Shown here: positions 50,126 through 58,860 of the stretch, in pieces
Layout: each line of letters begins with the position of its first letter
Position numbering within the stretch: the stretch's first letter is position 1
Origin: MWBF01 sp040772005
GTDB taxonomy: Bacteria; Chloroflexota; Anaerolineae; CG2-30-64-16
Direction of reading: 5' to 3'
Length of the DNA stretch: 64,000 bases
NCBI GenBank assembly: GCA_040772005.1
Contig: JAXGYZ010000002.1
Coordinates: 62,001 to 126,000, forward strand
Notes under the pieces: generated by a model
Databases searched by the model: none
What the model was told of the DNA's origin: nothing
Seen by the model: the letters and a program-made list of their open reading frames with translations, nothing else
Translations under genes and position numbers: made by a program

Positions 50126-50200
50126 GGAATTAGGAATTAGAAATTAGGAATTAAGAGTTGGGCATTCCCAATTTTCAATTCGTAATTCGCAATTCACCGA
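50126..50200. repeat. AATTAGGAATTAG-type short repeats
   Basis: GAATTAGGAATTAGAAATTA followed by complementary ATTCGTAATTCGCAATTC. It can fold as an imperfect hairpin and overlaps the last codons of rimO, so rimO's C-terminus is probably set by this repeat. Confidence 0.65.
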
Positions 50201-51584
50201 GCAGGTCGTACTCCAGCGCGCCGGAGATGCGCACCTGGGCCATCTGGCCGACGGGCAGCAGGCCCGGCACAACCACCAGCCCATCCACCTCCGGCGCATC
50301 GCGGTAGCTGCGCGCCAGCGACACCGGCTGGCGTCGCGCCCGCGCCTTCGCATGTCGCCCGCGCTTCTCAGCCACGACCAGCCCCGGCTGCGCGGCCATC
50401 TCCATCTCGCCCTGCGCCTCCACCAGCACTTCCAGTTGCCTGCCGACCTGGGCCTGGTTGCGGATCAGCGAGATGCGCTGTTGGGCGGCCATCAATCGTG
50501 CATACCGCTCGCCCTTAACTTCCTCCGCCACCTGGTCCGGCATGTCGGCCGCGGGCGTGCCCGGCTCCGGGCTGAAGGTAAACACACCGACCTTGTCGAA
50601 CTGGATGGCCTCCACAAAGTCGAGCAGGCCCTGGAACTCCGCTTCCGTCTCGCCGGGGAAACCCACGATGAACGTGCTGCGGAAGGCCATGTCGGGCATG
50701 GCCGCGCGCATCTGCGCGAACGTCGCGAGGAGCCGGTCCACGTTGCTGGGCCGGAACATGCGGCGCAGCGTGGCCGGATGGCCGTGTTGCAGCGGGATGT
50801 CCAGGTAATGACAGATGCGCGGGTCGCTCGCCATGACGTCGATCAGGCGCTGCGTGACGTGGCCCGGATACGCATACATGAGCCGCAGCCAGCGCACATC
50901 CGGCGCGCCGTGGAGGATGTCCCGGAGCAGGCCGGGCAGCGTGTCGGGCTGGCCCGCGTCGCGACCGTAATCCGTGGTGTCCTGTGCAATGAGGATCAGC
51001 TCGTGTGCGCCCGCGGCGGTCAGGTTGCGGGCCTCGGCGACGATGGCCTCCGGCGGGCGGCTGCGCAGCTTGCCCTTGAAGACCGGGATGGAGCAGAACG
51101 CGCAGGGTGCGTTGCAGCCGTCGCTGACCTTGAGATACGCGCTGCCGTTGACCACCGGCGGCCGCGGAGTCGCGTCGAGGAGCGGCTGTTCCGGGTCACC
51201 CAGCAGCGCGTAGCTGCCGAACGCGCGCTGCGCCTTGCCTCCCCGGAGCGCCTGGATGAACGGCACAATCTCCATCCAGCGCCGCGTGCCCAGCAGCCCG
51301 TCAACGCCCGGCACTTCCTGGGCGATGCGCGCGCCGTTGCGCTGGGCCATGCAGCCCGCGGCAATGAGCACCTGGCCCGGCCGCTTGCGGCCGGCGAGCT
51401 CGCGCAGGTTGGCGAGGGACTCGTCTTCGGCTGCGGCCAGGAAGCCGCACGTATTAACGATCAGGACATCGGCGTCGGTGGGCACGTTGGTGCCGTCATA
51501 CCCTGCCCCGCCGAGCAGCATCGCCATGCCTTCGCTGTCAACCGTGTTCTTGGGACAGCCGAGCGTCATCAGGAAGTATCTCAT
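50175..51584 (-). CDS. rimO: Ribosomal protein S12 methylthiotransferase RimO
   Basis: A 469-aa radical SAM enzyme that adds a methylthio group to Asp of ribosomal protein S12. The first cluster is bound by C10, C46 and C78 (TLGCPKNTVDSE, NTCGFL, AAGCMAQR). The radical SAM cluster is in DGCNAPCAFCSIP (C157, C161, C164). A C-terminal TRAM domain follows. The region near VAEKRGRHAKARARRQPVS is longer and more basic than usual. The N-terminal CPKNTVDSE separates it from MiaB. Confidence 0.94.
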   Translation of the reverse strand: MRYFLMTLGCPKNTVDSEGMAMLLGGAGYDGTNVPTDADVLIVNTCGFLAAAEDESLANLRELAGRKRPGQVLIAAGCMAQRNGARIAQEVPGVDGLLGTRRWMEIVPFIQALRGGKAQRAFGSYALLGDPEQPLLDATPRPPVVNGSAYLKVSDGCNAPCAFCSIPVFKGKLRSRPPEAIVAEARNLTAAGAHELILIAQDTTDYGRDAGQPDTLPGLLRDILHGAPDVRWLRLMYAYPGHVTQRLIDVMASDPRICHYLDIPLQHGHPATLRRMFRPSNVDRLLATFAQMRAAMPDMAFRSTFIVGFPGETEAEFQGLLDFVEAIQFDKVGVFTFSPEPGTPAADMPDQVAEEVKGERYARLMAAQQRISLIRNQAQVGRQLEVLVEAQGEMEMAAQPGLVVAEKRGRHAKARARRQPVSLARSYRDAPEVDGLVVVPGLLPVGQMAQVRISGALEYDLLGELRITN

Positions 51585-51597
51585 AAGCTCTTTAAAC

Positions 51598-51718
51598 CAA
51601 CGGTTGCAGGTTGCATGTTACAGGTTCGCCGATCGCGTTTGGCTGATCGCAATCGTATGTTAGCCTGTAGCCGACAACCTGCAACCTGTAACTTGTAAAC
51701 CTTTAAACCTGTAACCGT
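51598..51718. repeat. GGTTGCAGGTT/AACCTGCAACC palindromic repeat
   Basis: Fills the gap between rimO and the RodZ-like gene. GGTTGCAGGTTGCATGTTAC on one side, CAACCTGCAACCTGTAACTT on the other. Same family as the repeat inside recD2 at 23170-23276. Confidence 0.75.
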
Positions 51719-52654
51719 TTAGCCGGCTGGCGTCGGCGTAACGGTGGTCTGGGGCGTGTCGGTCTGGCCGGAGGTCTCGGTGACGCCTTCCGGGTTGACG
51801 ACCCAGGTGCGCTCGACGACCTGTCCCACGTTGCCCATGGTGCCCAGGTCTTCGCCGTTCAGGATGAGCGTGACCCCGCCGCCGTTGCCTGTGCGGATGG
51901 TAATCGAGTCCGCGGCCTCATAGACGCGCGAGGCGTTTGCATCGAGCGTGCCTTCCTCCGCGACCTCTCCGTCCACCAGGATACGCATCCATGCGCGCTG
52001 CGTAGTCACGACCTCTAACAAGAGCGCCGATACAAATTCAGGGGTGGCGGTCGGGCGCAGTGTCGGCGTCGCAGAAGCCTGCACTGTGGGCGTCGGCAGC
52101 GGCAGCAGGTCCGAGGTCGGCTCAGGCAGAGGCGCGGTCGGCGTCTCGGAGGGCTTCGGCGTGGCAGTGACAACCCACTGGGTCGCGGTGTTGGTGGGCG
52201 TGGCGCTGGCCGCGGGGCCAAACGCCGCCAGCGGATTCCAGCCCGGATTACGGTTCAACAGCCACCAGCCGCCCAGCGCTAGAAGCAAGACGAAGGCCAA
52301 CGCAGCCACCCAGGGCAGCCAGCGTGACCCGGCCATCGGGTCCACCAGCTCGACTTCCAGGGGCCGGTAATCAATCAGGCGCGGCTTGCCTGGCTCCGCG
52401 ATCGCAATCTCCGGGTTGGTATCCCCGCTCTCTATGCTGTAGAGATCGAGAACGCCCTCGACGTCCAGGCCGAGATACGCGGCATAGGTGCGCACGAACC
52501 CGCGCGCGACTGTGCCGCGCGGCAGGCTGGCATAATCACCATTTTCCAGGGCTTCGAGATATCTCTGGCGGATGCGCGTGACCGCTTCAACGTCGGCCAG
52601 GCTGAGTTGTTTCGCCGTGCGCGCCTCGTACAAAAGGCGCCCGAGCTCACTCAT
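51719..52654 (-). CDS. RodZ-like helix-turn-helix membrane protein
   Basis: A 311-aa protein with an N-terminal HTH (LGRLLYEARTAKQLSLADVE, RQRYLEALENGDYASLP), a single membrane segment (WLPWVAALAFVLLLALGGWW), a long Thr/Pro linker and a C-terminal DUF4115-like beta domain (LLLEVVTTQRAWMRILVDGE). This is the RodZ layout, which links MreB to the cell wall in rods. Start ATG 52654 precedes SELGRLL. rimO lies downstream. Confidence 0.85.
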   Translation of the reverse strand: MSELGRLLYEARTAKQLSLADVEAVTRIRQRYLEALENGDYASLPRGTVARGFVRTYAAYLGLDVEGVLDLYSIESGDTNPEIAIAEPGKPRLIDYRPLEVELVDPMAGSRWLPWVAALAFVLLLALGGWWLLNRNPGWNPLAAFGPAASATPTNTATQWVVTATPKPSETPTAPLPEPTSDLLPLPTPTVQASATPTLRPTATPEFVSALLLEVVTTQRAWMRILVDGEVAEEGTLDANASRVYEAADSITIRTGNGGGVTLILNGEDLGTMGNVGQVVERTWVVNPEGVTETSGQTDTPQTTVTPTPAG

Positions 52655-52739
52655 ACGATGTTGTGTCCTGATACGTGATAGTAGACAGAACAAATATACC
52701 CGCGGCGGGGCGAAAAGTCAAAAACTATGCTTATCCGGC

Positions 52740-52912
52740 CCCCATCTCTCAGGAATTCCAAATGTGGATTGCCAGGCATCCTGAGCGGAGGGTGTTGCGG
52801 AGCAACGCACGCAGTCGAAGGATAGCCACTGTGCAGGCGTGCTTCGACTACGCTCCGCTCCGCTCAGCATGCCTGCACCCTCGCGCACATCTGGAATTCC
52901 TGCCCCATCTCT
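52740..52912. mobile_element. MITE-like element with perfect 10-bp target duplication
   Basis: Element proper 52750-52902 (153 bp) has inverted ends CAGGAATTCCAAATGTG / CACATCTGGAATTCCTG (one mismatch). It is flanked directly by CCCCATCTCT at 52740-52749 and 52903-52912. In reverse complement it aligns with the copy at 13732-13912. Non-coding. It inserted just upstream of the amidase promoter. Confidence 0.88.
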
Positions 52913-52920
52913 ACTGCTTA

Positions 52921-52949
52921 TTGCGCAAACATCCGCTTACGGGTATCAT
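52921..52949 (+). promoter_or_regulatory. Promoter of the amidase gene
   Basis: TTGCGC (52921-52926) and TATCAT (52944-52949), 17-nt spacer; 12 nt from the -10 box to ATG 52962. Confidence 0.55.
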
Positions 52950-52961
52950 GCGGGCAACCCT

Positions 52962-53654
52962 ATGCGCCGCAAAACTGTCCACCGCGCGCGTCGCGGCCTG
53001 CTGCTCATCATCGGCCTGGCGATCATTGCTTCGGTTTGGTCGGCGGAGCAGGTTGCGCGCGCCGGCTACGGGCCGGCATGGCTGCAATTCTTGTTCGCGG
53101 CCACCGGGCCTACGGGCGGCCTGCGCGTCGGGCTCGTCGCCGGCCACCGGGGCAATGACTCCGGCACTGTCTGCCCGGATGGACTGACGGAGGTCGAGGT
53201 CAACACGCGCATCGCGGAACTGACCGCAGACCGGCTGCGCAGCCAGGGGATGCGCGTGGATGTGCTGGACGAACTGGATGCCCGGCTGTTCTTCTATCGC
53301 GCGGACGCTTTCGTCTCCATCCACACGGACTCCTGCCAGGCCAATCTGAGCGGCTTCAAGGTTGCCCCGCCGGACGGCGGCAGCGCAGCCTCGCGGCGGC
53401 TGGCCGAGTGCCTGTGGGACGAGTACGAGGCTGCCAGTGGCCTGCCCCGCCATCCGACCACCATCACCCGGGATATGACCGAGTATCATGCCTTCCGCAA
53501 GCTGGCGCCCGGCACGCCCGCGGCCATCATCGAGCTGGGCTTCCTGGGCACGGATCGGGCGCTCCTGGTCGATGAGCCGGAGCGGCTGGCGGACGGCGTA
53601 GCCGCCGGCATCATCTGCTTTCTGACGCCGGCGATGGCGACCCAGGAGCCGTGA
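52962..53654 (+). CDS. N-acetylmuramoyl-L-alanine amidase (AmiC/CwlM type)
   Basis: A 230-aa protein with an N-terminal membrane/signal segment (GLLLIIGLAIIASVW) and amidase_3 domain. Zinc ligands: H in VGLVAGHRGND, E in GLTEVEVN, H in AFVSIHTDSCQ; catalytic E in AAIIELGFLGTDRA. It cuts the amide between MurNAc and the stem peptide. The frame is open to 52839, but that part is repeat DNA; ATG 52962 suits the promoter. Overlaps the next gene by 1 bp. Confidence 0.88.
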   Translation: MRRKTVHRARRGLLLIIGLAIIASVWSAEQVARAGYGPAWLQFLFAATGPTGGLRVGLVAGHRGNDSGTVCPDGLTEVEVNTRIAELTADRLRSQGMRVDVLDELDARLFFYRADAFVSIHTDSCQANLSGFKVAPPDGGSAASRRLAECLWDEYEAASGLPRHPTTITRDMTEYHAFRKLAPGTPAAIIELGFLGTDRALLVDEPERLADGVAAGIICFLTPAMATQEP

Positions 53655-54661
53655 TGAACCCCTATGAACGCATGACCGCGCGGCTGGCCGGCCAGCCGGT
53701 TGACCGCGTGCCCAACTTCAACATCTTCATGCAGTTTGCGAGCCACCATATCGGGCAGCCGTTGAGCCGTTACTATCAGGACTACCGTGTGCTGTGCGAC
53801 GCGAACTTCGCGGTGCAGGAGGCCTTCGACCTCGACATCCTGCAGGCCATCTCCGACCCGTACCGCGAGGCCGCGGACTTCGGCCTGCAGGTGGACTTTC
53901 CCGACGACAGCCTGCCGCTTGCCACGACGCCGCTGCTGCTCGACCCGGCGGACCTCGCCGCGCTGCGGCCCGTCGCACCGGAGGTCGGCCGGCGGATGAG
54001 CGACCGGCTCGCGGCCGTGCGCCTGTTCCGCGAGCGGGCCGGCGGCCGCGTGCCCATCATGGGCTGGGTGGAGGGCGCGCTGGCCGAGGCCGCGGACCTG
54101 CGGGGTGTCAGCGCGCTCCTGACGGACCTGGTCGACCGGCCCGCATGGGTGGAGGAACTTGTGGAGTTCTGCGCCGAGGTCGGGGTGAGCTTCGCCCGCG
54201 CGCAGGTGGCCGCGGGCGCCGATATCATCGGGCTGGGTGACGCTATTGCGTCACAGGTCTCCCCGCGCCTCTACCGGCAGTTCGCGCTCCCCTACGAGCA
54301 GCGCATCTTCGCGGCCGTCCACGAGATGGGCGCGCTGGCCCGCCTGCACATCTGCGGCAACACGACGCGCATCCTTGCAGACATGGCCGAGAGCGGCGCG
54401 GATATCATCGACGTGGACTGGATGGTGGATATGGGCCAGGCGGCGGAGGCGTTCGGCACGCGCGCGGCCGTCTGCGGCAACCAGGACCCGGTCGCGGTCA
54501 TGCTCAACGGCACGCCCGCAGAGGTCGCCGCGCAGGTGCGCGCGTGCGTGATCGCGGGTGGCCCCCGCTGCTTCAGCGCCGCGGGGTGCGAGATACCCGA
54601 CGAAACGCCGGTGGAGAATCTGCACGCACAGGTGCAGGTGCTGCGCGAGTGGGGTGTGTGA
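53654..54661 (+). CDS. Uroporphyrinogen decarboxylase-fold methyltransferase (MtaA/CmuA-like)
   Basis: A 335-aa protein of the URO-D superfamily. Zinc-binding residues of the corrinoid:thiol methyltransferase branch are present: H and C in RLHICGNTT, C in SAAGCEIP; this set is not used by true HemE. N-terminal MTARLAGQPVDRVPNFNIF fits. Such proteins move methyl groups between corrinoid proteins and a thiol. The partner corrinoid protein is not in the window. Coupled with the amidase gene by a 1-bp overlap. Confidence 0.82.
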   Translation: MNPYERMTARLAGQPVDRVPNFNIFMQFASHHIGQPLSRYYQDYRVLCDANFAVQEAFDLDILQAISDPYREAADFGLQVDFPDDSLPLATTPLLLDPADLAALRPVAPEVGRRMSDRLAAVRLFRERAGGRVPIMGWVEGALAEAADLRGVSALLTDLVDRPAWVEELVEFCAEVGVSFARAQVAAGADIIGLGDAIASQVSPRLYRQFALPYEQRIFAAVHEMGALARLHICGNTTRILADMAESGADIIDVDWMVDMGQAAEAFGTRAAVCGNQDPVAVMLNGTPAEVAAQVRACVIAGGPRCFSAAGCEIPDETPVENLHAQVQVLREWGV

Positions 54662-54673
54662 CCCTCTCCCCGC

Positions 54674-56224
54674 CTATTCCTCGAACATATACCTCAGCAC
54701 CAACCCGTGAATCACCTGCTCCACGGGCGCGCGGTCATCAGTGAAGATGGGCGTGCCGGGGGGCGGCACGGCGGGCTGCGCCTGCGGCGCGGCGCGAGAC
54801 GCGACTTCCAACAGCAGCGGATGCGTGAACGCGGGCAGGTTCGCGCGCAGGTCGCTCAACGTTGTGGACTGGTTCGTGCCGACGACGAGGGTGTTGCCCA
54901 GGCCGCTCGCGCCGCTCGGCTCGTCCATCACGTAGACGCTCGGAAAGACGCGCAGCATCGTCGCGGCGATGGCGTGCACGAGGCTGTAGTCATCGCTCGT
55001 GCGTCCGACGTTGACCGCGACCACGCCCTGCGGGTTCAGCCGGTCCCGCGCCAGTTGGAAGAACTCGACGGTCGTCAGGTGGAACGGGATGTACGGCGGG
55101 CGGTACGCATCCACCGCCACCACATCGTACCGCGCAGGCGCGTTGACCAGGAAGCGCCTCCCATCCACCGCATAGGCATTGAGGTTGGGCTGGTCCATCG
55201 CAAACCAGGCGCGGCCCGTCGCGATGATTTCCGGGTCCAGCTCTGCGCCGTCGATGGGGATGGGGCCGTAAGCCTCGGTAAATAGCTGCGCCATCGTGCC
55301 CGCGGCCAACCCCACGATCGCGACGCGGCCCACCTGCTCCGGCCCGTAACCCGCCGGATTGAAGGCGGGCGCGAGCAGGAAATAGTCCCAGATGCCGTCG
55401 GCCAGCCCGCCCGCGGGCCGGTAGACCGAGTGGATGCCCTCGCCCTCGTTCAGCCGGAGCTGGCGCTCCACGCCGAGATCAAGCACCTGGATGTAGTTGA
55501 ACGCCGACTCGGTCTCGAACACCAGGCCCTCCGCCGTCTTGATGGGGCCGGTGGGCCGGAAGCCCAGCCAGGCCACGACCGCGGCGGCCAGCGTCACCGC
55601 CAGCGCGTCGCGCCACTGCCGCGCGGCCAGCAGCCCCAGCAGCACTACGGCCAGCAGCAGGAGCGCCAGCAGCGCGAACGTCGCCCGCGTCCCAACATTG
55701 GGGATGAGCAGGAGCACCGGCAGGAAGCTGCCCAGGATGCTGCCGCCGGTGGAGATGGCGTACAGGCGGCCCGCGGCTGCGCCGCTGCTGCGGATATCGC
55801 GCAGCGCGAGCCGCACCGCGAACGGGCTGACGCAGCCCAGCAGCGTGACAGGCACGGCAAAGAGGATCAGGATCGCCGCCATGCTGCCCGCCAGCAGCCC
55901 GGCGTCGAAATCGGCCAGCCCCCGGCCTGCCAGTTGGAGCACCGGCCGCGAGATGGCCGGTACGAGGCCCACGCCGAAGGCTGCGACTGCCACGAGCCGC
56001 AGCAGCGTCAGCAGCCGCGGTGAGCGGTCCGCGATTTTGCCGCCCGCCCAGTATCCCGCGGCAAGGCAGAACAGGATGAGGCCGATGACCGCCGCCCACA
56101 CGATCTGCGAGTTGCCGAACCAGGGATCGAGCAGCCGCGAGGCGGACAGCTCGACGCCCAGAGTGGTCAATCCGGCGGTAAACACCAGGAGGTAGAGATA
56201 AGCACGGCTTGCGGTTTGCGACAT
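54674..56224 (-). CDS. Membrane-bound spermidine-synthase-like protein
   Basis: A 516-aa protein: N-terminal half with about 7 membrane segments (TLGVELSASRLLDPWFGNSQ, typical of fused SpeE-like proteins), C-terminal Rossmann domain with VAIVGLAAGTMAQLF, DGAELDPEII and VVAVDAYRPPYIPFHLTTVE. The normal aminopropyltransferase catalytic D is within the last motif, but substrate is uncertain. ATG 56224 lies 6 nt after TATAAT and starts the first helix. Confidence 0.85.
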   Translation of the reverse strand: MSQTASRAYLYLLVFTAGLTTLGVELSASRLLDPWFGNSQIVWAAVIGLILFCLAAGYWAGGKIADRSPRLLTLLRLVAVAAFGVGLVPAISRPVLQLAGRGLADFDAGLLAGSMAAILILFAVPVTLLGCVSPFAVRLALRDIRSSGAAAGRLYAISTGGSILGSFLPVLLLIPNVGTRATFALLALLLLAVVLLGLLAARQWRDALAVTLAAAVVAWLGFRPTGPIKTAEGLVFETESAFNYIQVLDLGVERQLRLNEGEGIHSVYRPAGGLADGIWDYFLLAPAFNPAGYGPEQVGRVAIVGLAAGTMAQLFTEAYGPIPIDGAELDPEIIATGRAWFAMDQPNLNAYAVDGRRFLVNAPARYDVVAVDAYRPPYIPFHLTTVEFFQLARDRLNPQGVVAVNVGRTSDDYSLVHAIAATMLRVFPSVYVMDEPSGASGLGNTLVVGTNQSTTLSDLRANLPAFTHPLLLEVASRAAPQAQPAVPPPGTPIFTDDRAPVEQVIHGLVLRYMFEE

Positions 56225-56230
56225 GGGCCG

Positions 56231-56236
56231 ATTATA
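56231..56236 (-). promoter_or_regulatory. -10 box of a probable leaderless promoter (SpeE-like gene)
   Basis: TATAAT on the minus strand ends 6 nt before ATG 56224. Confidence 0.6.
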
Positions 56237-56287
56237 CTTGGTCGCGGCCCCGCGGGCCAAGCCGGGGCCAGAGATTGTCTGAAAAGC

Positions 56288-56368
56288 TGTGGAGTGGAGC
56301 GTCCTCAGACGCGGAACGGCCCCTGCGTCGGCGTGTCCGTCCGCATTTGAGAATGCGGACTCCACCTG
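56288..56368. repeat. Inverted repeat of the GTGGAGT/ACTCCAC type
   Basis: Outer GTGGAGT and ACTCCAC arms with an inner hairpin GTCCGCATT-TGAG-AATGCGGAC at 56339-56360. It lies between the divergent SpeE-like and 2H-phosphoesterase genes. Confidence 0.55.
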
Positions 56369-56392
56369 CATCATAGATGAAATCGGGATGCC

Positions 56393-56971
56393 ATGCGCGA
56401 AAAGATTGTGTTTCCATCGTATCTGGGCCAGGGCGTGCTGGCCGTCATGCTGCCGGTGGAAGTGACGGGGCAGATCGCGGGCTGGCGCGGCCGGTTCGAC
56501 CCCTACCATCTCACCATTCCGCCGCACGTCACGGTGATGTACCCGCCATTTGTCAGCCGGTCAGAGTGGCAGATCGAGCGCGAGGCACTGGCGCGCCGGC
56601 TGGCTGGATTCCCCGCGTTCGATGTGATTCTGGCCCGGACGAGCGCATTTTTGGCCCCGCGCCACGTCCTCTGGCTGCATCCTGAGGATGGCGGTATGAT
56701 TCGCCGGCTCGAAGCGACGGTGCGCGAGCACTTCGGCCTACCGCCCGCGCCGCCGCCCTACGAGTTCACGCCTCACGTCACCATCGGCTTCTTTGACGAC
56801 GAAGCGGCACTCCGGCAGGCCGAGGCCGAGGTCATGGCCGCCCTGACGCCTATTGTCTTCCGCGTGACAGAGGCCACCTATATGTTCGGCAAGGAAGATG
56901 GCACCTGGGACGTCGGCGATGTACTGCCGCTCGGCCAGGCCGGGCCGCAACCCGGTGAGGTGATGCCCTGA
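56393..56971 (+). CDS. 2H phosphoesterase (2'-5' RNA ligase/LigT-like)
   Basis: A 192-aa protein with the two catalytic H-x-T motifs: PPHVTVMYPP (about 43-52) and FTPHVTIGFF (about 125-134). Relatives open 2',3'-cyclic phosphates or join 2'-5' ends of RNA. ATG 56393 gives the normal N-terminus. The downstream VTT-protein gene follows closely. Confidence 0.9.
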   Translation: MREKIVFPSYLGQGVLAVMLPVEVTGQIAGWRGRFDPYHLTIPPHVTVMYPPFVSRSEWQIEREALARRLAGFPAFDVILARTSAFLAPRHVLWLHPEDGGMIRRLEATVREHFGLPPAPPPYEFTPHVTIGFFDDEAALRQAEAEVMAALTPIVFRVTEATYMFGKEDGTWDVGDVLPLGQAGPQPGEVMP

Positions 56972-57003
56972 CCCGCCGCAATGCCGGTCCCCCGACATGG
57001 CCG

Positions 57004-57708
57004 TTGGCCGCGCGGGTGCTCCTGCTGATCGTGCTGGCGGCGGCCCTGCTCGCGCCGCTGTTGCTGTGGTGGGACGAGATCCAACACATCTTTGCGACGC
57101 GCAGCCAGGTCATTGCAGAGATTCAGGCCGCCGGCGCCTGGGGACCGGTCGTGCTCATCGCGCTGGCGATCGCGCAGACGGTCGTTGCGCCCATCCCCGG
57201 CCAGATGGTCAACTTCGTCGCCGGCTACATCTACGGTCTGGGCGCTGGGTTCGTCTATAGCTGGCTGGGGCTGTTCCTGGGCACAGCCATCGCGATGGGG
57301 CTCGCGCGCCGGGCGGGCCGCCCGGTGGTAGAGCGGCTGGTTAGCCGGGGGCTGCTGGACCGGCTCGACCGGCTTGCCCACGAGCGCAGCCTGGGCTTCT
57401 TCTTCCTGTTCTTCCTGATCCCCGGCCTCCCGGATGACCTGTTGTGCTTTGCCGCGGGGCTAACGCGCCTGCCCCTGCGCATCCTCCTGCCGATGGCGGC
57501 GCTGGCGCGCATCCCCGGCCTGTTGGGCGCCGTCTGGCTCGGCGCGGAGGCCGAGAGCCTGCCGTGGCAGGTGTGGGTGGCCTTCAGTGTGCTGGGATTG
57601 GTCGCCGCGCTGCTGGTTTGGCGCTACGGCGAGCGGGTGCAGGAGGTGCTGCTGCGGCTGGCAGGTTCGCAAAGAAACGATACCGGGAGGCACGATGACC
57701 CAGGCTGA
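57004..57708 (+). CDS. VTT-domain (TVP38/DedA-like) membrane protein
   Basis: A 234-aa protein with about 5-6 membrane segments and TVP38/VTT features: PIPGQMVNFVAGYIYGLGAG, GTAIAMGLARRAGRP and the re-entrant LFFLIPGLPDDLLCFAAGLTR. The family includes lipid scramblase-like and flippase-like proteins. No ATG fits; TTG 57004 is used, but an upstream CTG at 56968 is possible. The end overlaps the zinc-ribbon gene by 14 bp. Confidence 0.82.
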   Translation: MAARVLLLIVLAAALLAPLLLWWDEIQHIFATRSQVIAEIQAAGAWGPVVLIALAIAQTVVAPIPGQMVNFVAGYIYGLGAGFVYSWLGLFLGTAIAMGLARRAGRPVVERLVSRGLLDRLDRLAHERSLGFFFLFFLIPGLPDDLLCFAAGLTRLPLRILLPMAALARIPGLLGAVWLGAEAESLPWQVWVAFSVLGLVAALLVWRYGERVQEVLLRLAGSQRNDTGRHDDPG

Positions 57709-58069
57709 GCGCGCTGACCGGCAAGACGAGGCCCCTGCGAAGCCTACCGTCCGACAGCCGGCCCACGACCGCACCTCGGACCGTGCATCAGACGACGATA
57801 GTTATTGTTGGGTCTGTGGCGGGCCGGTGAGCAAGCGTCACTGCAAGATCGTCTGCCTGCGGTGTGGATTTAGGGTGCGCTTCACGTTGGGGGCGCGGCC
57901 AGCGCGGATAAACGAATGCGCTGGCGCGCCACGAATACGCGAATCGTGTGCGCCGCGGCGGGATATTCGTGTATCCGTGCCCAGCGCCATTCGCGTATTC
58001 GCGATGGCCGCGTTCGCCCCCAGTATGAAACGCGCCCGTGGATTTATGCGCGATTGTAGTGATCCCTGA
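57695..58069 (+). CDS. Small zinc-ribbon protein with repeat-derived C-terminus
   Basis: A 124-aa protein. After an acidic/basic N-terminus comes a zinc ribbon CWVCGGPVSKRHCKIVCLRCGFRVRF (two CxxC knuckles, shown by C at about 37/40 and 52/55). The remainder (from about residue 70) is encoded by palindromic repeat DNA at 57905-58010 and shows no domain. GGGAGG (57685-57690) strongly supports ATG 57695. It may have been shorter before the repeat arrived. Function unknown. Confidence 0.68.
   Translation: MTQAERADRQDEAPAKPTVRQPAHDRTSDRASDDDSYCWVCGGPVSKRHCKIVCLRCGFRVRFTLGARPARINECAGAPRIRESCAPRRDIRVSVPSAIRVFAMAAFAPSMKRARGFMRDCSDP
57905..58010. repeat. Inverted repeat of the CACGAATACGCGAAT type inside the zinc-ribbon gene
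   Basis: Left half has AACGAATGCGCTGGCGCG and CACGAATACGCGAATCG; right half has ATTCGTGTATCCGTG and AGCGCCATTCGCGTATTCGC, roughly complementary. Translated as the C-terminal third of the preceding CDS. Confidence 0.65.
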
Positions 58070-58155
58070 TTAGTGATATAGTAAACACATCAAGACCTGA
58101 CAGCAGACTACTGCCTGAATGAGCCGCAGCTACCGCACGTCACGAGGAGGTGCCG

Positions 58156-58671
58156 ATGGAGCTTTCCGAACTCATCCATGCTCGCCGGTCCGTCCGGGCA
58201 TACCAGGACCGTCCGGTGGAAGCCGAAAAGGTCAAGACACTGCTCGAGTTGATCAACCGGGCGCCGTCCGCCGGCAACCTGCAGGCCTACGAAATCTACC
58301 AGGTTGCCGCACCGCGCATCCGGGCAGCCCTTGCCCACGCCGCGCATCAGCCGTTCATCGCCCAGGCGCCCCTGATTCTCGTCTTCTTCGCCAACCCCGG
58401 CCGCTCGTCGCGCAAGTACGGCACGCGCGGCAAGGAGCTCTATGCGCTCCAGGATGCCACGATCGCGGCCACCTATGCGATGCTTGTGGCACAGGACCTC
58501 GGACTGAGCACGGTCTGGATCGGTGCGTTCAACGATGCAGATGTGACCGCCGCGGTTTCGGCGCCGGCTGATTGGGTGCCGGTCGCCGTGCTGCCGATCG
58601 GCTATGCCGCGGAGATGCCTGACGCGTCCCCGCGCCGCGGCCTGACCGAGCTGGTGCATCATCTGGACTGA
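58156..58671 (+). CDS. Nitroreductase-family FMN oxidoreductase
   Basis: A 171-aa protein with family motifs ELIHARRSVRAYQDRPV (FMN phosphate-binding Arg residues), NRAPSAGNLQAYEIYQV, DATIAATYAMLVAQDLGLST and VAVLPIGYAAEMP. It is short, as in the NADPH-independent or BluB-unlike small nitroreductases. GGAGG 5 nt before ATG 58156. Followed by a terminator. Confidence 0.9.
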   Translation: MELSELIHARRSVRAYQDRPVEAEKVKTLLELINRAPSAGNLQAYEIYQVAAPRIRAALAHAAHQPFIAQAPLILVFFANPGRSSRKYGTRGKELYALQDATIAATYAMLVAQDLGLSTVWIGAFNDADVTAAVSAPADWVPVAVLPIGYAAEMPDASPRRGLTELVHHLD

Positions 58672-58688
58672 GCGCAGAGGGATTAAAA

Positions 58689-58727
58689 CACGAACGCCGG
58701 GGTTGACTGGTGGCCCCGACGTTCGTG
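58689..58727 (+). terminator. Terminator after the nitroreductase gene
   Basis: CACGAACGCCGGGG pairs with CCCCGACGTTCGTG with one mismatch, loop of 11 nt. No long T-run follows. Confidence 0.65.
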
Positions 58728-58860
58728 CGCAAAGGAGGAGGAAGAATCTAGGCATAAAGTACCATACGTTCCAGTGACCGCCAGTGATTCTGCTTACGAT
58801 TGGTTTGGGGCTAAAGACCGGCGGACACAAGACCCGCCCCAGCAATTCTCCGATAGATCT

